Source: Promethearchaeota archaeon (GTDB taxonomy: Archaea; Asgardarchaeota; Lokiarchaeia; Sigynarchaeales; SOKP01). Taken from it: a DNA stretch of 64,000 nucleotides. Below are positions 36,963 to 46,094 of the stretch, piece by piece (the stretch's first letter is position 1; each line of letters opens with the position of its first letter). The DNA lies in contig JAHPYY010000063.1 in NCBI GenBank assembly GCA_019058515.1, forward strand, positions 4,232-68,231, written 5' to 3'. Under the pieces are notes generated by a model. It did not search any database, had not been told where the DNA came from, and saw nothing but the letters and a program-made list of their open reading frames with translations. A program made the translations under genes and the position numbers.

Positions 36963-38231
36963 TTACAACAGTCTTGCAACATCTTTACATAATAAAAATA
37001 TTGCCACATGATTAGGGACTGAGATTATTTCGTCCTTGAAGTACGGTCCGAAAGATTGTCCTTTAAAGGTTGTGACGGGAACCGTTTGTGCTATAATTTG
37101 GATTTTATGAGTAGATTCCCCAGCAAAGACGATTGGGTCTAATTGTTCATTTGACTCGTCTAAGGGAGAGAAATCTTCAAGCTCACCGAGTTCTAATTCC
37201 TGAACTTTAAATCCCGATTTACCGTGCAATGTTCCAGGATATCGGATTAATCTATGTAAATCTATTGATACTGGCTGGTCGATTTTAACCCCAATTATGT
37301 ATACTATATGATCAAGAAAAATTGTCCAATTTTTCAACGAAAATCCTTCAATACTCCAAATATTATAAGAATCACCCTGAATTACCTTTAAAAAGTCATC
37401 TTTAGAATTAACAAAACTTAAAATGTAGTTCTTGCTAAACCCTATCCTTTTTAAAGACTCAGTAAGCTCCGTATCCGTATATGTAGTTAATATTTGTTCT
37501 ATCTTAGTGATTATTTTCTCAGCCCAACCAATATTTCTCTTGGAAAATCCGTAGATAAATCCTCCCACTTCTCTTAAACCCATAATTTCTAAAGATAAGT
37601 TTTCACCAGAAAGATAATTAACTATTTCTCGTCGTTCTTCTGATTTAAGAGATCTAAACACATCTGAAGAAATTTTCAGGTGATAACCTCGGTGTCCAGA
37701 AAACACTACTTGTATATCCTCCTCGTTTACTAAGAAATCAGTGGATAAGAAATCATATACGAGCTTTTTTATTTCATTTTTAGCAATATCTAAACATTCC
37801 TCACATATCCAACTCAATGAGCTTAATTTAGAGGATTTACAATTAGTGCATGAGGTTTTCATTCCCTTTCCAGATTCTCCGCATTCTTTACAGTACCAAA
37901 AATCGTGGGTGTCTTTACAAGGTGTATAGAAATGATCCACATCAATATCAATTAAGAAATCGCATCCTAAGAACCCTTTGGCATTCATTTCTGTGTTTCC
38001 AGGGTTTTTGTAATCTGCTCCACTTACATAGCAGTGCCTGGGACCCATATCGATTAAGAATTTCTTATATTCTTCAATTGTGGAGAATTCCATATGTCTA
38101 ATCATTATCTGTTTATCCCAAGGAATGAACCCACATTCTCTATTGCGTAGAGACTTTACTTCGGGAAGTATTATATCTTCTTTGGAGTAGTAAGCCCTAA
38201 AAATTCTTTTTAAGAATGTGTGCGTCTTCAT
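36963..38231 (-). CDS. priS: DNA primase small catalytic subunit PriS
   Basis: Synthesises RNA/DNA primers for replication. The catalytic Asp pair lies in CDFLIDIDVDHF (D95, D97). A zinc knuckle spans about 113-150 with WYCKECGESG, SCTNCKSS and WICEEC. The nucleotide-binding block VVFSGHRGYHLKI and later DLHRLIRYPGTLHGKSGFKV complete the family pattern. Length 422. Its start overlaps the stop of priL by 4 bp (ATGA-type), so the two subunits are translationally coupled. Confidence 0.95.
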   Translation of the reverse strand: MKTHTFLKRIFRAYYSKEDIILPEVKSLRNRECGFIPWDKQIMIRHMEFSTIEEYKKFLIDMGPRHCYVSGADYKNPGNTEMNAKGFLGCDFLIDIDVDHFYTPCKDTHDFWYCKECGESGKGMKTSCTNCKSSKLSSLSWICEECLDIAKNEIKKLVYDFLSTDFLVNEEDIQVVFSGHRGYHLKISSDVFRSLKSEERREIVNYLSGENLSLEIMGLREVGGFIYGFSKRNIGWAEKIITKIEQILTTYTDTELTESLKRIGFSKNYILSFVNSKDDFLKVIQGDSYNIWSIEGFSLKNWTIFLDHIVYIIGVKIDQPVSIDLHRLIRYPGTLHGKSGFKVQELELGELEDFSPLDESNEQLDPIVFAGESTHKIQIIAQTVPVTTFKGQSFGPYFKDEIISVPNHVAIFLLCKDVARLL

Positions 38232-39409
38232 TTTTTCTCAGACAAAGTTTTTCTTCCTTTTGATTTTTGATAACTCTGAAATTGAAAATAAAATAAAGGG
38301 TGCGATATTTTTCTTTGTTCCTCCAACTTTTTGGAATAGTATCCATTTAAACATAAATCTTCTTTATATTTTTCAGCCATACACAACTCGTAGGTCTTTA
38401 ATGTTTCACATGAATGGGGAGTGTAACCTTTTTCTTTAGCAAACCTGACTTGATATTCGGTTTTATCTCTATCAAAGTCAGGCATTGGTGAGAAAATATC
38501 AGTAATTTTTTGTTCGGGAACATTTAGTGCGTGCAGAAAAAATAGAATAACTAATCTCTCTATATGAGGTAAATTTACTCCGTCTGCTGCTTTTTTTAAA
38601 ATTTCTTTCATACACGGGGGAAAAAGTTGAAAATCAGAGTCTTTTGCAGCATAGTCAATTTGATTGAATTGGCCAAATTCTTCTTTTTTGGAGTTCCATG
38701 TAGTGACTATTTTATCGTAAATTTCTCGAAAATCGTTATTTTTAAGTAGGGCATTTCTCAGCATTTCAGCTTGCTTTGGATCGGTTTTTTTTTCACCAAT
38801 AATTTTGTTTCGAATAAATTCTTGGATTAACCTAAGCAATGACTTTTTGCTTATATACACAAATCCCTCTTTTAAGGAATTATTAACAAGTCTCCTGTAG
38901 TCGTCCCTGAGATTTGCGATCAATTTTAGATAATCTTTGAAAAAAACTCGAAAATTAGTTGATGAAGTTTCTTTCTGATCCTTATAAAAGTATTCTCCAT
39001 ATATCCAAGGATTTTCGCTATACTCTATTTGAAGCTCCATATCTTCGCAGATCGAGTAGACATTATAGTCATTTTCTCCAATTAATTTATCGTAGTTGAT
39101 TTTAGAATACAAGTTTGCTACTCTGTTAACAATTCTGTTATCGTTAATTACATAGAGCAGTATCTTAATTAAAAGGTATAATTTAATGTTCAATTCATCA
39201 AACTTATAACCAACAATAGTCTCGAAATTATCGAAGGATGATTCAAATACACTAATTATCCTACTTTTTAAATCCTCCTTATCAGTACCCGAAAATACCT
39301 CATCTATAAATTCAATTGGAGATTTTTCTGAAAATTCTGAAGAATAAACTTTCAAAGAAGATAACCAAGGGTATTTATGAACTAATTCCAAATCGGTTTC
39401 AATGGTCAA
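38228..39409 (-). CDS. priL: DNA primase large subunit PriL
   Basis: Regulatory, Fe-S-containing partner of PriS. The C-terminal domain shows FPPCMKEILK, then LVILFFLHALNVPEQKI, HSCETLKTYELC and KEDLCLNGYYSKKLE. The four spaced Cys are the expected 4Fe-4S ligands. The N-terminal ~250 residues are helical. Length 393. The order pcn-priL-priS-GINS on the minus strand forms a replisome operon. Confidence 0.93.
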   Translation of the reverse strand: MTIETDLELVHKYPWLSSLKVYSSEFSEKSPIEFIDEVFSGTDKEDLKSRIISVFESSFDNFETIVGYKFDELNIKLYLLIKILLYVINDNRIVNRVANLYSKINYDKLIGENDYNVYSICEDMELQIEYSENPWIYGEYFYKDQKETSSTNFRVFFKDYLKLIANLRDDYRRLVNNSLKEGFVYISKKSLLRLIQEFIRNKIIGEKKTDPKQAEMLRNALLKNNDFREIYDKIVTTWNSKKEEFGQFNQIDYAAKDSDFQLFPPCMKEILKKAADGVNLPHIERLVILFFLHALNVPEQKITDIFSPMPDFDRDKTEYQVRFAKEKGYTPHSCETLKTYELCMAEKYKEDLCLNGYYSKKLEEQRKISHPLFYFQFQSYQKSKGRKTLSEKK

Positions 39410-39507
39410 GAAATAGTACCTCCAATTTTGTATTAAATCACACGCTAAGTTCTTTAAAGAAGAGAACGATATAAAGAAGATGAGTAGGAAGACTTAGTAA
39501 GATTCAG

Positions 39508-40314
39508 TTAAAATTCATCTAATTCGTCGTCATCATCGAAATCTTCTTCTTGTTCCACTCTGGGAGCCAAGAAATAGCTTAATTCACCGCCCTCTAGCAA
39601 ATTAAAGATCATTTTAAGGGGATGATCCGTTTTCAACGAAATCTCGAGCTTTTCAGTTATTGAGGATATCTTTAATATTCCCTTAAGAAAGGTAAGCGAG
39701 TATGCTCCGGTGGATGTTTCCTCGATATTTGATTCGATTAAGTCTTCAAGTCCTAATTGATACTCCATCTCTCCAATTTGGCCAGTAGAGTTGAAAACTA
39801 ACCCTGCATCTTCAACTGCTTTTATATTTAATATTTCTGAATATATTTCCGCGTCTTTAATGGCTTCCACTAGAAATTCAGAATCAATTACCCACTTCGA
39901 AGAATACTCTAAACCAAGTAAATTTTCCATGGGAATTTCTTCCATTTCTATGTCAAGAAGGGCTAAACTGAATGTTCGAGTTCTAGAGGACCCTTCTCGT
40001 TTCATTTTGATCTTAATCTTCTGATCTTTTTCCTCGAAATTCATTTCAATCGAGTCGTTAGAAGCGCTTCGCTTTAGGATTTTATCGAGGTCATCCAAAT
40101 TTAACCCAACTTTAGATTCTTTATCGCAAGTATATTCATCAAAATGTTCTTTTTTCATTTTTAACGATAGCAAGCATATTCTAGAAGGATCCATTGCAGT
40201 AATTGTGAATTCTTTTGGAGTAACATGAAACTCTGTCTCGTCGATAATAGTAGCTAATGTTTCTACGATTCCTTTTAAAATCCGACTATTTTCTAATTTT
40301 AAAGTAAAGCTCAT
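39508..40314 (-). CDS. pcn: Sliding clamp PCNA
   Basis: Homotrimeric processivity clamp for DNA polymerase and its partners. It starts FTLKLENSRILKGIVETLAT and has ITAMDPSRICLLSLKM, DDLDKILKRSASNDSIEM and a C-terminal HPLKMIFNLLEGGELSYFLAPRV that matches PCNA. The last ~13 residues are an unusual acidic tail (EEDFDDDDELDEF). Length 268. It lies upstream of priL with a 98 bp gap. Confidence 0.95.
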   Translation of the reverse strand: MSFTLKLENSRILKGIVETLATIIDETEFHVTPKEFTITAMDPSRICLLSLKMKKEHFDEYTCDKESKVGLNLDDLDKILKRSASNDSIEMNFEEKDQKIKIKMKREGSSRTRTFSLALLDIEMEEIPMENLLGLEYSSKWVIDSEFLVEAIKDAEIYSEILNIKAVEDAGLVFNSTGQIGEMEYQLGLEDLIESNIEETSTGAYSLTFLKGILKISSITEKLEISLKTDHPLKMIFNLLEGGELSYFLAPRVEQEEDFDDDDELDEF

Positions 40315-40504
40315 TTTTAATTAACCAGCGGTATTTTTCAATAAAATTGATAATAATATTGTTGTATAGAGAGTGGTTTATTAAACTTAATATTAAGGTT
40401 TTAATAACAGTTATTTTTACTTTTCGAATTAAATATTTATAGTAAACCTTAATTTAAATTAATATCAAAAGAGTCCTTAGAGATTCTGAAACCATTCTCA
40501 TATC

Positions 40505-40831
40505 ATGTCTGGAGAACCTAAACATTCTATTCAAAGAATAATAAAAGACCTTACAAATGACGACGAGAGAATTCAAATTACAGGATATGTCAAGGATATT
40601 ACTCCGAATAAATCGTTTGTTTTAGATGATCGTACTGGAGAAATCACGGTTGTAATTGTAAATGTGGATTTTCCTCATAAAGTAGGGGATTTAGTAAATG
40701 TTTTTGGAGACTTAAACTTTAAACCGAGCGGGGAAAAAATCGTAATAGCCGAGTTCGTGCAAGAAATGCAAGGATTGAACTTTGATTATTACAAAAGATT
40801 GTACGAGTTAAAAAAGGATTACAACTTATAA
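40505..40831 (+). CDS. OB-fold nucleic-acid-binding protein, RPA-like
   Basis: 108 residues with one OB domain: RIQITGYVKDITPNKSFVLD, DRTGEITVVIVN, HKVGDLVNVFGDLNF and KIVIAEFVQEMQGL. The pattern matches the small RPA2/RPA3- or tRNA_anti-like OB proteins of archaea. It is encoded opposite pcn and close to other replication genes, which supports single-stranded DNA binding, but RNA binding is also possible. Confidence 0.7.
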   Translation: MSGEPKHSIQRIIKDLTNDDERIQITGYVKDITPNKSFVLDDRTGEITVVIVNVDFPHKVGDLVNVFGDLNFKPSGEKIVIAEFVQEMQGLNFDYYKRLYELKKDYNL

Positions 40832-41231
40832 ACGCATTATTATGCTACTTATCCAAGAACCGCTGAAATTCTATAAGGTACCCGTTTGGATCCCCTTATG
40901 AAAAAGTGGTATATGTTAAATTTCTCTGTAAGTTTTGGTTCCTCGACATATGAAGGGGATACAGTAAAAATTTTACATATTTTTTGTCTTTATACAAGCT
41001 TAACTGAAGAATATTTTCGTAAAAATTCACAGCAACTCCAAATCTCCCGTCCCTAAAAATATGATAAATTCAGTGGTTTTCATGGATAATGGCTCGATTT
41101 AATAAAGAATACTTTATTTTGTGATTATATTGTCGAGATATCTTATAATTTTTCGATTATTTCGAAACCAAAATTTATTTAATCACCGAAAATTATTTTG
41201 AATTATAAAATTTTGAAGATTTTGCCTGAAA
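40832..41231. other. Intergenic region before tfs
   Basis: 400 bp, AT-rich. It contains a 52-codon frame (40898-41056) without ribosome-binding signal or recognisable similarity, which I do not call. A TATA-like AAATTTATTTAAT near 41171-41183 is a fair promoter for tfs. No RNA gene was seen. Confidence 0.35.
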
Positions 41232-41570
41232 ATGGTTGAATTTTGTCCGGATTGTTCCAATCTTTTAAGAAAACAAGTATTAGACGGAGAGATGTACTTG
41301 GTTTGTAGATGTGGGTATCAGGCACCGTATGAAAACAATGAAGAAAATGAAAAAATGGTAATCGAAAAGAAGAAAAAAGCGTTAGAAAAGAACCTTATCA
41401 TTGTTTCCGAAGAAGATAAAATTAGCACAAACCCTATAGTTACGAGAATATGTCCTAAATGTAAGCATAGCGAAGCTGAGGCATGGCAAGAACAAACGAG
41501 GAGCGCTGACGAACCCAGTACTTCTTTCTTTCGGTGTGTTAAGTGTAAGTTCACTTGGCGCGAATATTAG
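41232..41570 (+). CDS. tfs: Transcription factor S (TFIIS/RpoM-like)
   Basis: Stimulates RNA cleavage by stalled RNA polymerase. The N-terminal zinc ribbon has CPDCSNLL and CRCGYQAP. The C-terminal ribbon has CPKCKHSEAEAW, then the catalytic loop TRSADEPSTSFFRC with the acidic DE pair and KCKFTWREY at the end. Length 112 is standard. It follows the replication genes, as in many archaea. Confidence 0.95.
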   Translation: MVEFCPDCSNLLRKQVLDGEMYLVCRCGYQAPYENNEENEKMVIEKKKKALEKNLIIVSEEDKISTNPIVTRICPKCKHSEAEAWQEQTRSADEPSTSFFRCVKCKFTWREY

Positions 41571-41687
41571 GTTTTTGATTTTAATATTATCTGCCTTATG
41601 AGCAAATTATGATTATCGATAGGAGCAATTATATATGCGTGTAAAATCATATTGGTGTACTCCTCTTACGCAAAATCATAGGAATAG

Positions 41688-42212
41688 TTATTCGTTCCAT
41701 TTACTTACATCTATCATAATTTTACATTCGCTTTCTCCTTGTTTAATACAAGCTAAACATTCCTCTTTTGCTTTTAATTTTAGAGCTTTGTACCATCCTT
41801 TTCTCATCTCAAAACATCCACATTCGTAAAAATCAGATACTCCAATGCTTTTGACTTGCTCAATAATAGGGCACTTTTTTACAATAGCGAGTATTTGGCA
41901 GTCTGATATCTTTTCAAATTCATACACCATATTCGGTGGAGGATAATAAAATTCCACCATAGTTGAGATGAGATTTATCAAATCGTCGGGATTCTTGATA
42001 ATTTTTACATCTAATGCATTCTTAAAGCGATACATCATTACTTTACCCATCTCTCCAATAACTTGCTTGTTTATTTTGTTCCCTTTTTCCCAACCAAACT
42101 CGCTTACGATAGCCATTTGAGATTTTGCATCTTGTGACATCCAATTTTTCCTCAAGATTTCTATTTTTTTCTTATCAGATAATTTTTTTAATAGATTTAT
42201 TCGTTGATTCAT
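41688..42212 (-). CDS. Cys-containing protein, V4R-like or hydrolase-like, unassigned
   Basis: 174 residues: a helical N-terminal half, then a region with spaced Cys (VKKCPIIEQVKS, YECGCFEMRKGW, KEECLACIKQGESECKIMI). The last block resembles the C-terminal E-x-C-x(n)-G-x(3)-C pattern of 4-vinyl-reductase (V4R) domains or of amino-thiazoline hydrolase relatives. I cannot decide between them. It is convergent with tfs and divergent from the methyltransferase. Confidence 0.6.
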   Translation of the reverse strand: MNQRINLLKKLSDKKKIEILRKNWMSQDAKSQMAIVSEFGWEKGNKINKQVIGEMGKVMMYRFKNALDVKIIKNPDDLINLISTMVEFYYPPPNMVYEFEKISDCQILAIVKKCPIIEQVKSIGVSDFYECGCFEMRKGWYKALKLKAKEECLACIKQGESECKIMIDVSKWNE

Positions 42213-42405
42213 GACTCAATAACTAATTTCTATAGTTAAATGAATTTTCGATCGTTCACAACTAGTTTCTAGTTGTAAAAAACAATTTAATTAAGAAATA
42301 TCTTCAACTCTATAGTTTCTGTTTTTTTTTCAATTCGGTTTTTGGATTTTTGCTAATATTTGTTTTTTTTGTTGGAAAAAAATGTCACACTTATGTTGGA
42401 AAATT

Positions 42406-42429
42406 TTCGTGAAAGAACCGTTTCACGAA
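42406..42429. repeat. Perfect 9-bp inverted repeat upstream of the methyltransferase
   Basis: TTCGTGAAA and TTTCACGAA flank a 6-base loop (GAACCG). It lies about 80 bp upstream of the methyltransferase ATG in a 296-bp intergenic region. Without a T-run behind it, it looks more like an operator or dimer-binding site than a terminator. Confidence 0.5.
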
Positions 42430-42508
42430 TATACTTCTTAACGATTTATCACTTAAAATCTTTAAATAAAGATTTGAAATTCCAGTCATTTAAGCGGGAG
42501 TTAAGTTA

Positions 42509-43372
42509 ATGTATAGGCCCATCCTATCATACTTTAACTTAGAGAGGCTAATAAAATTGGATGATGAAGAGAGATTTAAGAATTATTATAACAAAGGACT
42601 CGAAGATACACGTTTAGATCTTGACTCTAATAAGTTAGAAAAGGTTCGCACGCTGGATATATTGGAACGATACCTCCCAAAACCTCCGGCAGTTGTTCTA
42701 GATATAGGGGGTGCAACGGGAGTTTATTCTTTCAAGCTAGCAGAACTCAATTATGATGTTTACTTAATTGATATTATTCCTCTTCATATTACTAAAACCA
42801 AGGAAAGAAATAATTTAACTAAGTATAAATTAAAAGGCATCATATTAGGAGATGCTCGTCAATTAGATTTTCCAGATCATTTTGCGGATAGTATTCTACT
42901 CTTTGGACCTTTATATCATTTGGTCGATAAGGAAGATAGAGAAAGTACATTAAAAGAAGCATACAGAGTGTTAAAACCCGGAGGAATACTTTTTTCTGTA
43001 GGGATATCTAGGTATGCATCTCTAATAGATGGGTTTCAAACGGGAAATATTCTTGATGAAAAGTTTCTTCCTATTGTAAAACAAGATCTTATAAATGGGC
43101 AGCATAGAAATCCCACTAATATAACTCATTATTTTACAACCTCTTTTTTTCATCATCCAAATGAATTATATCAAGAGCACATTGATGCAGGATTCCAGTC
43201 AGTTGAATTATTATCAATTGAAAGCCTGTTAGACTTATTAGGTAATATAGGAGATTACCTTAATGATTCTGAAAAAAGTGAATTATTATTAACTTTTATG
43301 AGACAAATTGAGAAGGAAACCTCTCTTATCGGTGCAAGTCCTCATATTATGGTGATAGCCCGGAAAAGTTAA
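42509..43372 (+). CDS. Class I SAM-dependent methyltransferase
   Basis: 287 residues with the class I fold. Motif I is VVLDIGGATGVYSFKLAE near residues 66-83, motif II is VYLIDIIPLH and motif III is DSILLFGPLYHL. The UbiE-like block KEAYRVLKPGGILFSVGISR follows. The C-terminal part is variable, and the substrate cannot be told from sequence. A GCGGGAG ribosome-binding sequence lies about 12 bases before the ATG. A TATA-like TCTTTAAATAAAG sits near 42459-42471. Confidence 0.85.
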   Translation: MYRPILSYFNLERLIKLDDEERFKNYYNKGLEDTRLDLDSNKLEKVRTLDILERYLPKPPAVVLDIGGATGVYSFKLAELNYDVYLIDIIPLHITKTKERNNLTKYKLKGIILGDARQLDFPDHFADSILLFGPLYHLVDKEDRESTLKEAYRVLKPGGILFSVGISRYASLIDGFQTGNILDEKFLPIVKQDLINGQHRNPTNITHYFTTSFFHHPNELYQEHIDAGFQSVELLSIESLLDLLGNIGDYLNDSEKSELLLTFMRQIEKETSLIGASPHIMVIARKS

Positions 43373-43393
43373 ACAAAAAAATTAAGATAATAT

Positions 43394-44974
43394 TTAATCT
43401 TTAATCCCTAATCTAGCATTTCCGCCCATTATCTTATTATTCAATATCATGTCGTTCACTTGAATTCCCGCAAGAAGCGATCCAAATACCCCGTGAACGA
43501 ATTTAGGATTAAACAAACCTTTAATGGGTGTTCGCATCTTTAAGCGCGTCCGTCCGAAATTATCAGTGTAAGGAGCCATACCAAAGATCGCCCCGCTAGG
43601 AGATCCAGAATATCGCGCGTATGTAGCGGGTGTAGAAATATCTGTTATTAGGATGTGGTTTTTTAAATCAGGTATTAAGTATTTTTCAACGAGATCAATG
43701 AAGAAATTACCCCAGTTTTCCTTCCTTGCATTATACTCATCTCGGTTATTTTCATGCAGTTCACCCCAATCAGCTAATGCCATTGGTGTAATTCTTATTG
43801 TAATGTTTGGTTGACCGCCAGTAGTTAAAGAAGGACAAATTACGCCAATGTGAAATCGTTCCTCAGTAAATCCGATTTTCCCCTTTTCATATTCGTCAAA
43901 TAACCGATCGTAGGTGTCTCCTCCAGTTGTGATAACATTATAGCCACAATCCAATCCTAAATCCTCTAAATCCAATTTATCGTCCAATCCAAGACTAATA
44001 TTCATTGATGAGGTTGACATTTTAACTGATTCTATCTTATTTGCGTATTTCTCATCAATTTTTCTTATTTTATCCAACCCAATTAATGTTTTCATGGCAA
44101 ACATAGTGTCTACTGTAGAGATTACGTAATCAGAGTATAACTTCTCTCCGCTGTTAAGTTCAATTCCAATTACTTTATCATCTTCTATCAAAATTTTCGC
44201 TACCGATGTACCCAACCTCAATTCGCCACCCAATTCTTCGAATCGCTGTTCTAGTTTGTTTGAGAAATCAATAAATCCAAGTTTCGTTCTGTAAGCTCCG
44301 TCTAAGAGAGAATTCATTGCAGAAATCGGCACAATCGCTGAAACTTGTTCTGATGGTAGCGCACTAAAGTCCGCAAAAACGTTAAAAATCTCAATAACCT
44401 CGGATTCTGTTATTCCAAATTGGTCAAAATACTCTTTAAAGGTTTTTGATGAGCTTTTTATAATTTTTGGACAAGTAAATAACAGTTTTAGAATATCTAA
44501 GACCTTTGGTTCGACTTTTAATTTAAACAGTTCTAAATACATGTCCCTAGAGTAGTTAAGAAACTTCTCAATCTGAGCTGAATTTTGAGGATATTTTTCC
44601 ATTAAACTTTTTTTGAATGTTTCTACTCCAGAGGGTAGCTCTAATACTTTTATTTCCTCTGTCTTAGGATTTACAATGAATATTCTCATGTAGTAACCTT
44701 TAAACTTTTTTAATTCTACCTCTACTCCTAAAAAGTCGAGAATTTCAGAGATATTTGGTAACATTTGGCATGTATCAAACACAAAACCCTCGCGTTCGTA
44801 CGATGTTACATAACCTCCTGTTTTAGGTTCTTTTTCAATAAGCAATACCGGTTCTTTCTTTAAATCGTGATGAAGCACCCAAGTTATAGCGGAACTCAAA
44901 CCGGTCATCCCTGCTCCTAGCACAATCAATCCGTACTTGTTTATTTCCTTTTCTGAAATAGTTATTTCCCCCAA
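43394..44974 (-). CDS. Phytoene desaturase/carotenoid isomerase-like FAD oxidoreductase
   Basis: 526 residues. The N-terminal dinucleotide motif LIVLGAGMTGLSSAITW leads to EKEPKTGGYVTSYEREGFVF, the CrtI/CrtISO pattern. Residues near 440-500 (TPATYARYSGSPSGAIFGMA, then GLFNPKFVHGVFGSLLAG) are the C-terminal FAD block. Such enzymes desaturate, isomerise or saturate polyprenyl chains. No carotenoid synthesis gene is nearby, so its substrate is open; a retinol-saturase-like role is also possible. Confidence 0.82.
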   Translation of the reverse strand: MGEITISEKEINKYGLIVLGAGMTGLSSAITWVLHHDLKKEPVLLIEKEPKTGGYVTSYEREGFVFDTCQMLPNISEILDFLGVEVELKKFKGYYMRIFIVNPKTEEIKVLELPSGVETFKKSLMEKYPQNSAQIEKFLNYSRDMYLELFKLKVEPKVLDILKLLFTCPKIIKSSSKTFKEYFDQFGITESEVIEIFNVFADFSALPSEQVSAIVPISAMNSLLDGAYRTKLGFIDFSNKLEQRFEELGGELRLGTSVAKILIEDDKVIGIELNSGEKLYSDYVISTVDTMFAMKTLIGLDKIRKIDEKYANKIESVKMSTSSMNISLGLDDKLDLEDLGLDCGYNVITTGGDTYDRLFDEYEKGKIGFTEERFHIGVICPSLTTGGQPNITIRITPMALADWGELHENNRDEYNARKENWGNFFIDLVEKYLIPDLKNHILITDISTPATYARYSGSPSGAIFGMAPYTDNFGRTRLKMRTPIKGLFNPKFVHGVFGSLLAGIQVNDMILNNKIMGGNARLGIKD

Positions 44975-45010
44975 TTGTTAATACGATTGAGTGATAGTTT
45001 GTTCTTTGTT

Positions 45011-45020
45011 AATATAAACC
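45011..45020 (-). promoter_or_regulatory. TATA box of the FAD oxidoreductase gene
   Basis: On the minus strand GGTTTATATT is a good archaeal TATA element 37 bp upstream of the ATG at 44974, giving a short leader. The palindrome at 45029-45045 lies just upstream of it. Confidence 0.5.
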
Positions 45021-45028
45021 TTTTGCAA

Positions 45029-45045
45029 GATCAATTAATTTGATC
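45029..45045. promoter_or_regulatory. Palindrome upstream of a TATA box
   Basis: GATCAA-TTAAT-TTGATC is a perfect 6-bp inverted repeat 9 bp upstream of the predicted TATA element. That is a position where archaeal activators bind. No binding protein can be named. Confidence 0.35.
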
Positions 45046-45120
45046 AAGAAATAGATCACTATCTCGAGGGAGAGAATTTAAAATGGATGTAAGAAATTGT
45101 TAAAGCAATTGCTATTCGAA

Positions 45121-45327
45121 TTAGGTTAATACTTCTAAAATCTTAGTTAAAATACGGGCTTTACCTCCAGTGGATTGAAGTAACGTTTTCCCGCATACTA
45201 AACACCCTACATCGGTCGCAGCGCACCCAAAAATTATTTGTTGATTTCCACAATTCAAACACTTTACTCGTAAAAACCTACTTCTTGGTTGTGGAATAAG
45301 ATCTTTTTCGCTTCTTCTTTTCGTCAT
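45121..45327 (-). CDS. rps27e: Ribosomal protein S27e
   Basis: Small-subunit zinc protein of 68 residues. It has the S27e pattern: [19 protein letters not shown], the second Cys pair in [18 protein letters not shown], and a short C-terminal helix [11 protein letters not shown]. It follows rpl44e on the same strand after 13 bp, the usual archaeal order. Confidence 0.95.
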   Translation of the reverse strand: MTKRRSEKDLIPQPRSRFLRVKCLNCGNQQIIFGCAATDVGCLVCGKTLLQSTGGKARILTKILEVLT

Positions 45328-45340
45328 GGTATCAAATCCT

Positions 45341-45619
45341 TTACGCTTGTATTTCTAACTTTTTCACTCTGTACGATTTTGTGTAGTGCTTACTTCCACA
45401 TTGAGGACATTCGAGTATCGGAGTAACTTTTTTGTTAATCTTAGCATTTTTGTGGAAGATTTCTTTAGGAAACGAACCGTATCCTTTTTTCTTTCTTTCA
45501 AGTCTTCTGCGTCCATGGTTCAACATTCGTTCTTTTCCTTTCTTATAGGTCGAAACTTTGTGTTCTGTGTGTGTCCTACATTTTGGGCAATATCTGTTAA
45601 TTGTACGAGGAAAGTGCAT
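45341..45619 (-). CDS. rpl44e: Ribosomal protein L44e
   Basis: Large-subunit zinc protein of 92 residues. It has [40 protein letters not shown] and the second Cys pair in [12 protein letters not shown], matching L44e throughout. It heads the two-gene rpl44e-rps27e operon. A tandem 19-bp repeat lies directly upstream of its start. Confidence 0.95.
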   Translation of the reverse strand: MHFPRTINRYCPKCRTHTEHKVSTYKKGKERMLNHGRRRLERKKKGYGSFPKEIFHKNAKINKKVTPILECPQCGSKHYTKSYRVKKLEIQA

Positions 45620-45630
45620 AAATATTTAAA

Positions 45631-45668
45631 TTTTCTTTTCGTTTTAAAATTTTCTTTTCGTTTTAAAA
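45631..45668. repeat. Perfect 19-bp tandem duplication in the rpl44e promoter
   Basis: TTTTCTTTTCGTTTTAAAA occurs twice with no gap (45631-45649 and 45650-45668), starting 12 bp upstream of the rpl44e ATG at 45619. On the minus strand each unit reads TTTTAAAACG then a purine run, so each could act as a TATA/BRE-like element. Confidence 0.75.
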
Positions 45669-45886
45669 TCCATATCGTATTTTCTTTTTTGATAATCCGA
45701 AAGTATTACTTTAGTACCGTGCATTTCCAACTGTGACAGATTTGGGAGTTTGAAAATTTCTCTAGGGATGTATTTGATAGGATTATATTGCAAGCGCCTT
45801 GTAAATACCATCTACTACGCGCGTGTGGCGATTTGATAGAAATTCATTAAATCCTTGCTCTCCTCACAAATATAACTAGTACACGA

Positions 45887-45895
45887 CTATAAATC
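45887..45895 (+). promoter_or_regulatory. TATA box of the micro-operon
   Basis: CTATAAATC lies 34 bp before the ATG at 45930, placing transcription start about ten bases before it. The leader would include the AAGAGGA ribosome-binding sequence at 45916-45922. Confidence 0.4.
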
Positions 45896-45929
45896 GTACC
45901 CAAATTAACGAAAACAAGAGGAAAAGAAC

Positions 45930-46094
45930 ATGAAAAAGAACAAACGAAGGTTCGTGTATTGTGGATTCGTGATCCACCACCTCTACTTGATGTACCCCTT
46001 CTGCGACCCCAAATGCGAAGAGAAGTGGGTTAACGAGAGAAAAGAGAGGGTAAGTCCGTTCCAGTACCACGCAGAAAGGAGGGAAATTATATAA
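45930..46094 (+). CDS. 54-residue Cys-containing small protein, first of three overlapping genes
   Basis: Starts MKKNKRRFVYCGFVIHHLYL and has FCDPKCEEKWVNERKERV. The Cys spacing (C11, then the FCDPKCEEKW block) resembles a small treble-clef or FCS-type zinc finger whose first Cys pair is reduced to one. AAGAGGA lies 8 bases upstream of the ATG. The stop TAA overlaps the next ATG (TAATG). The local G+C content is higher than in the surrounding DNA. It is below the usual annotation size but has good translation signals. Confidence 0.55.
   Translation: MKKNKRRFVYCGFVIHHLYLMYPFCDPKCEEKWVNERKERVSPFQYHAERREII

Noticed and set aside
40898..41056. 52-codon frame between the OB-fold gene and tfs
   Set aside because: There is no ribosome-binding sequence and no recognisable composition or motif; such frames occur by chance in AT-rich DNA.
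45876..46070. 64-codon minus-strand frame over the micro-operon
   Set aside because: The plus strand has three coupled frames with ribosome-binding sequences and a zinc ribbon; the minus frame has none of these.
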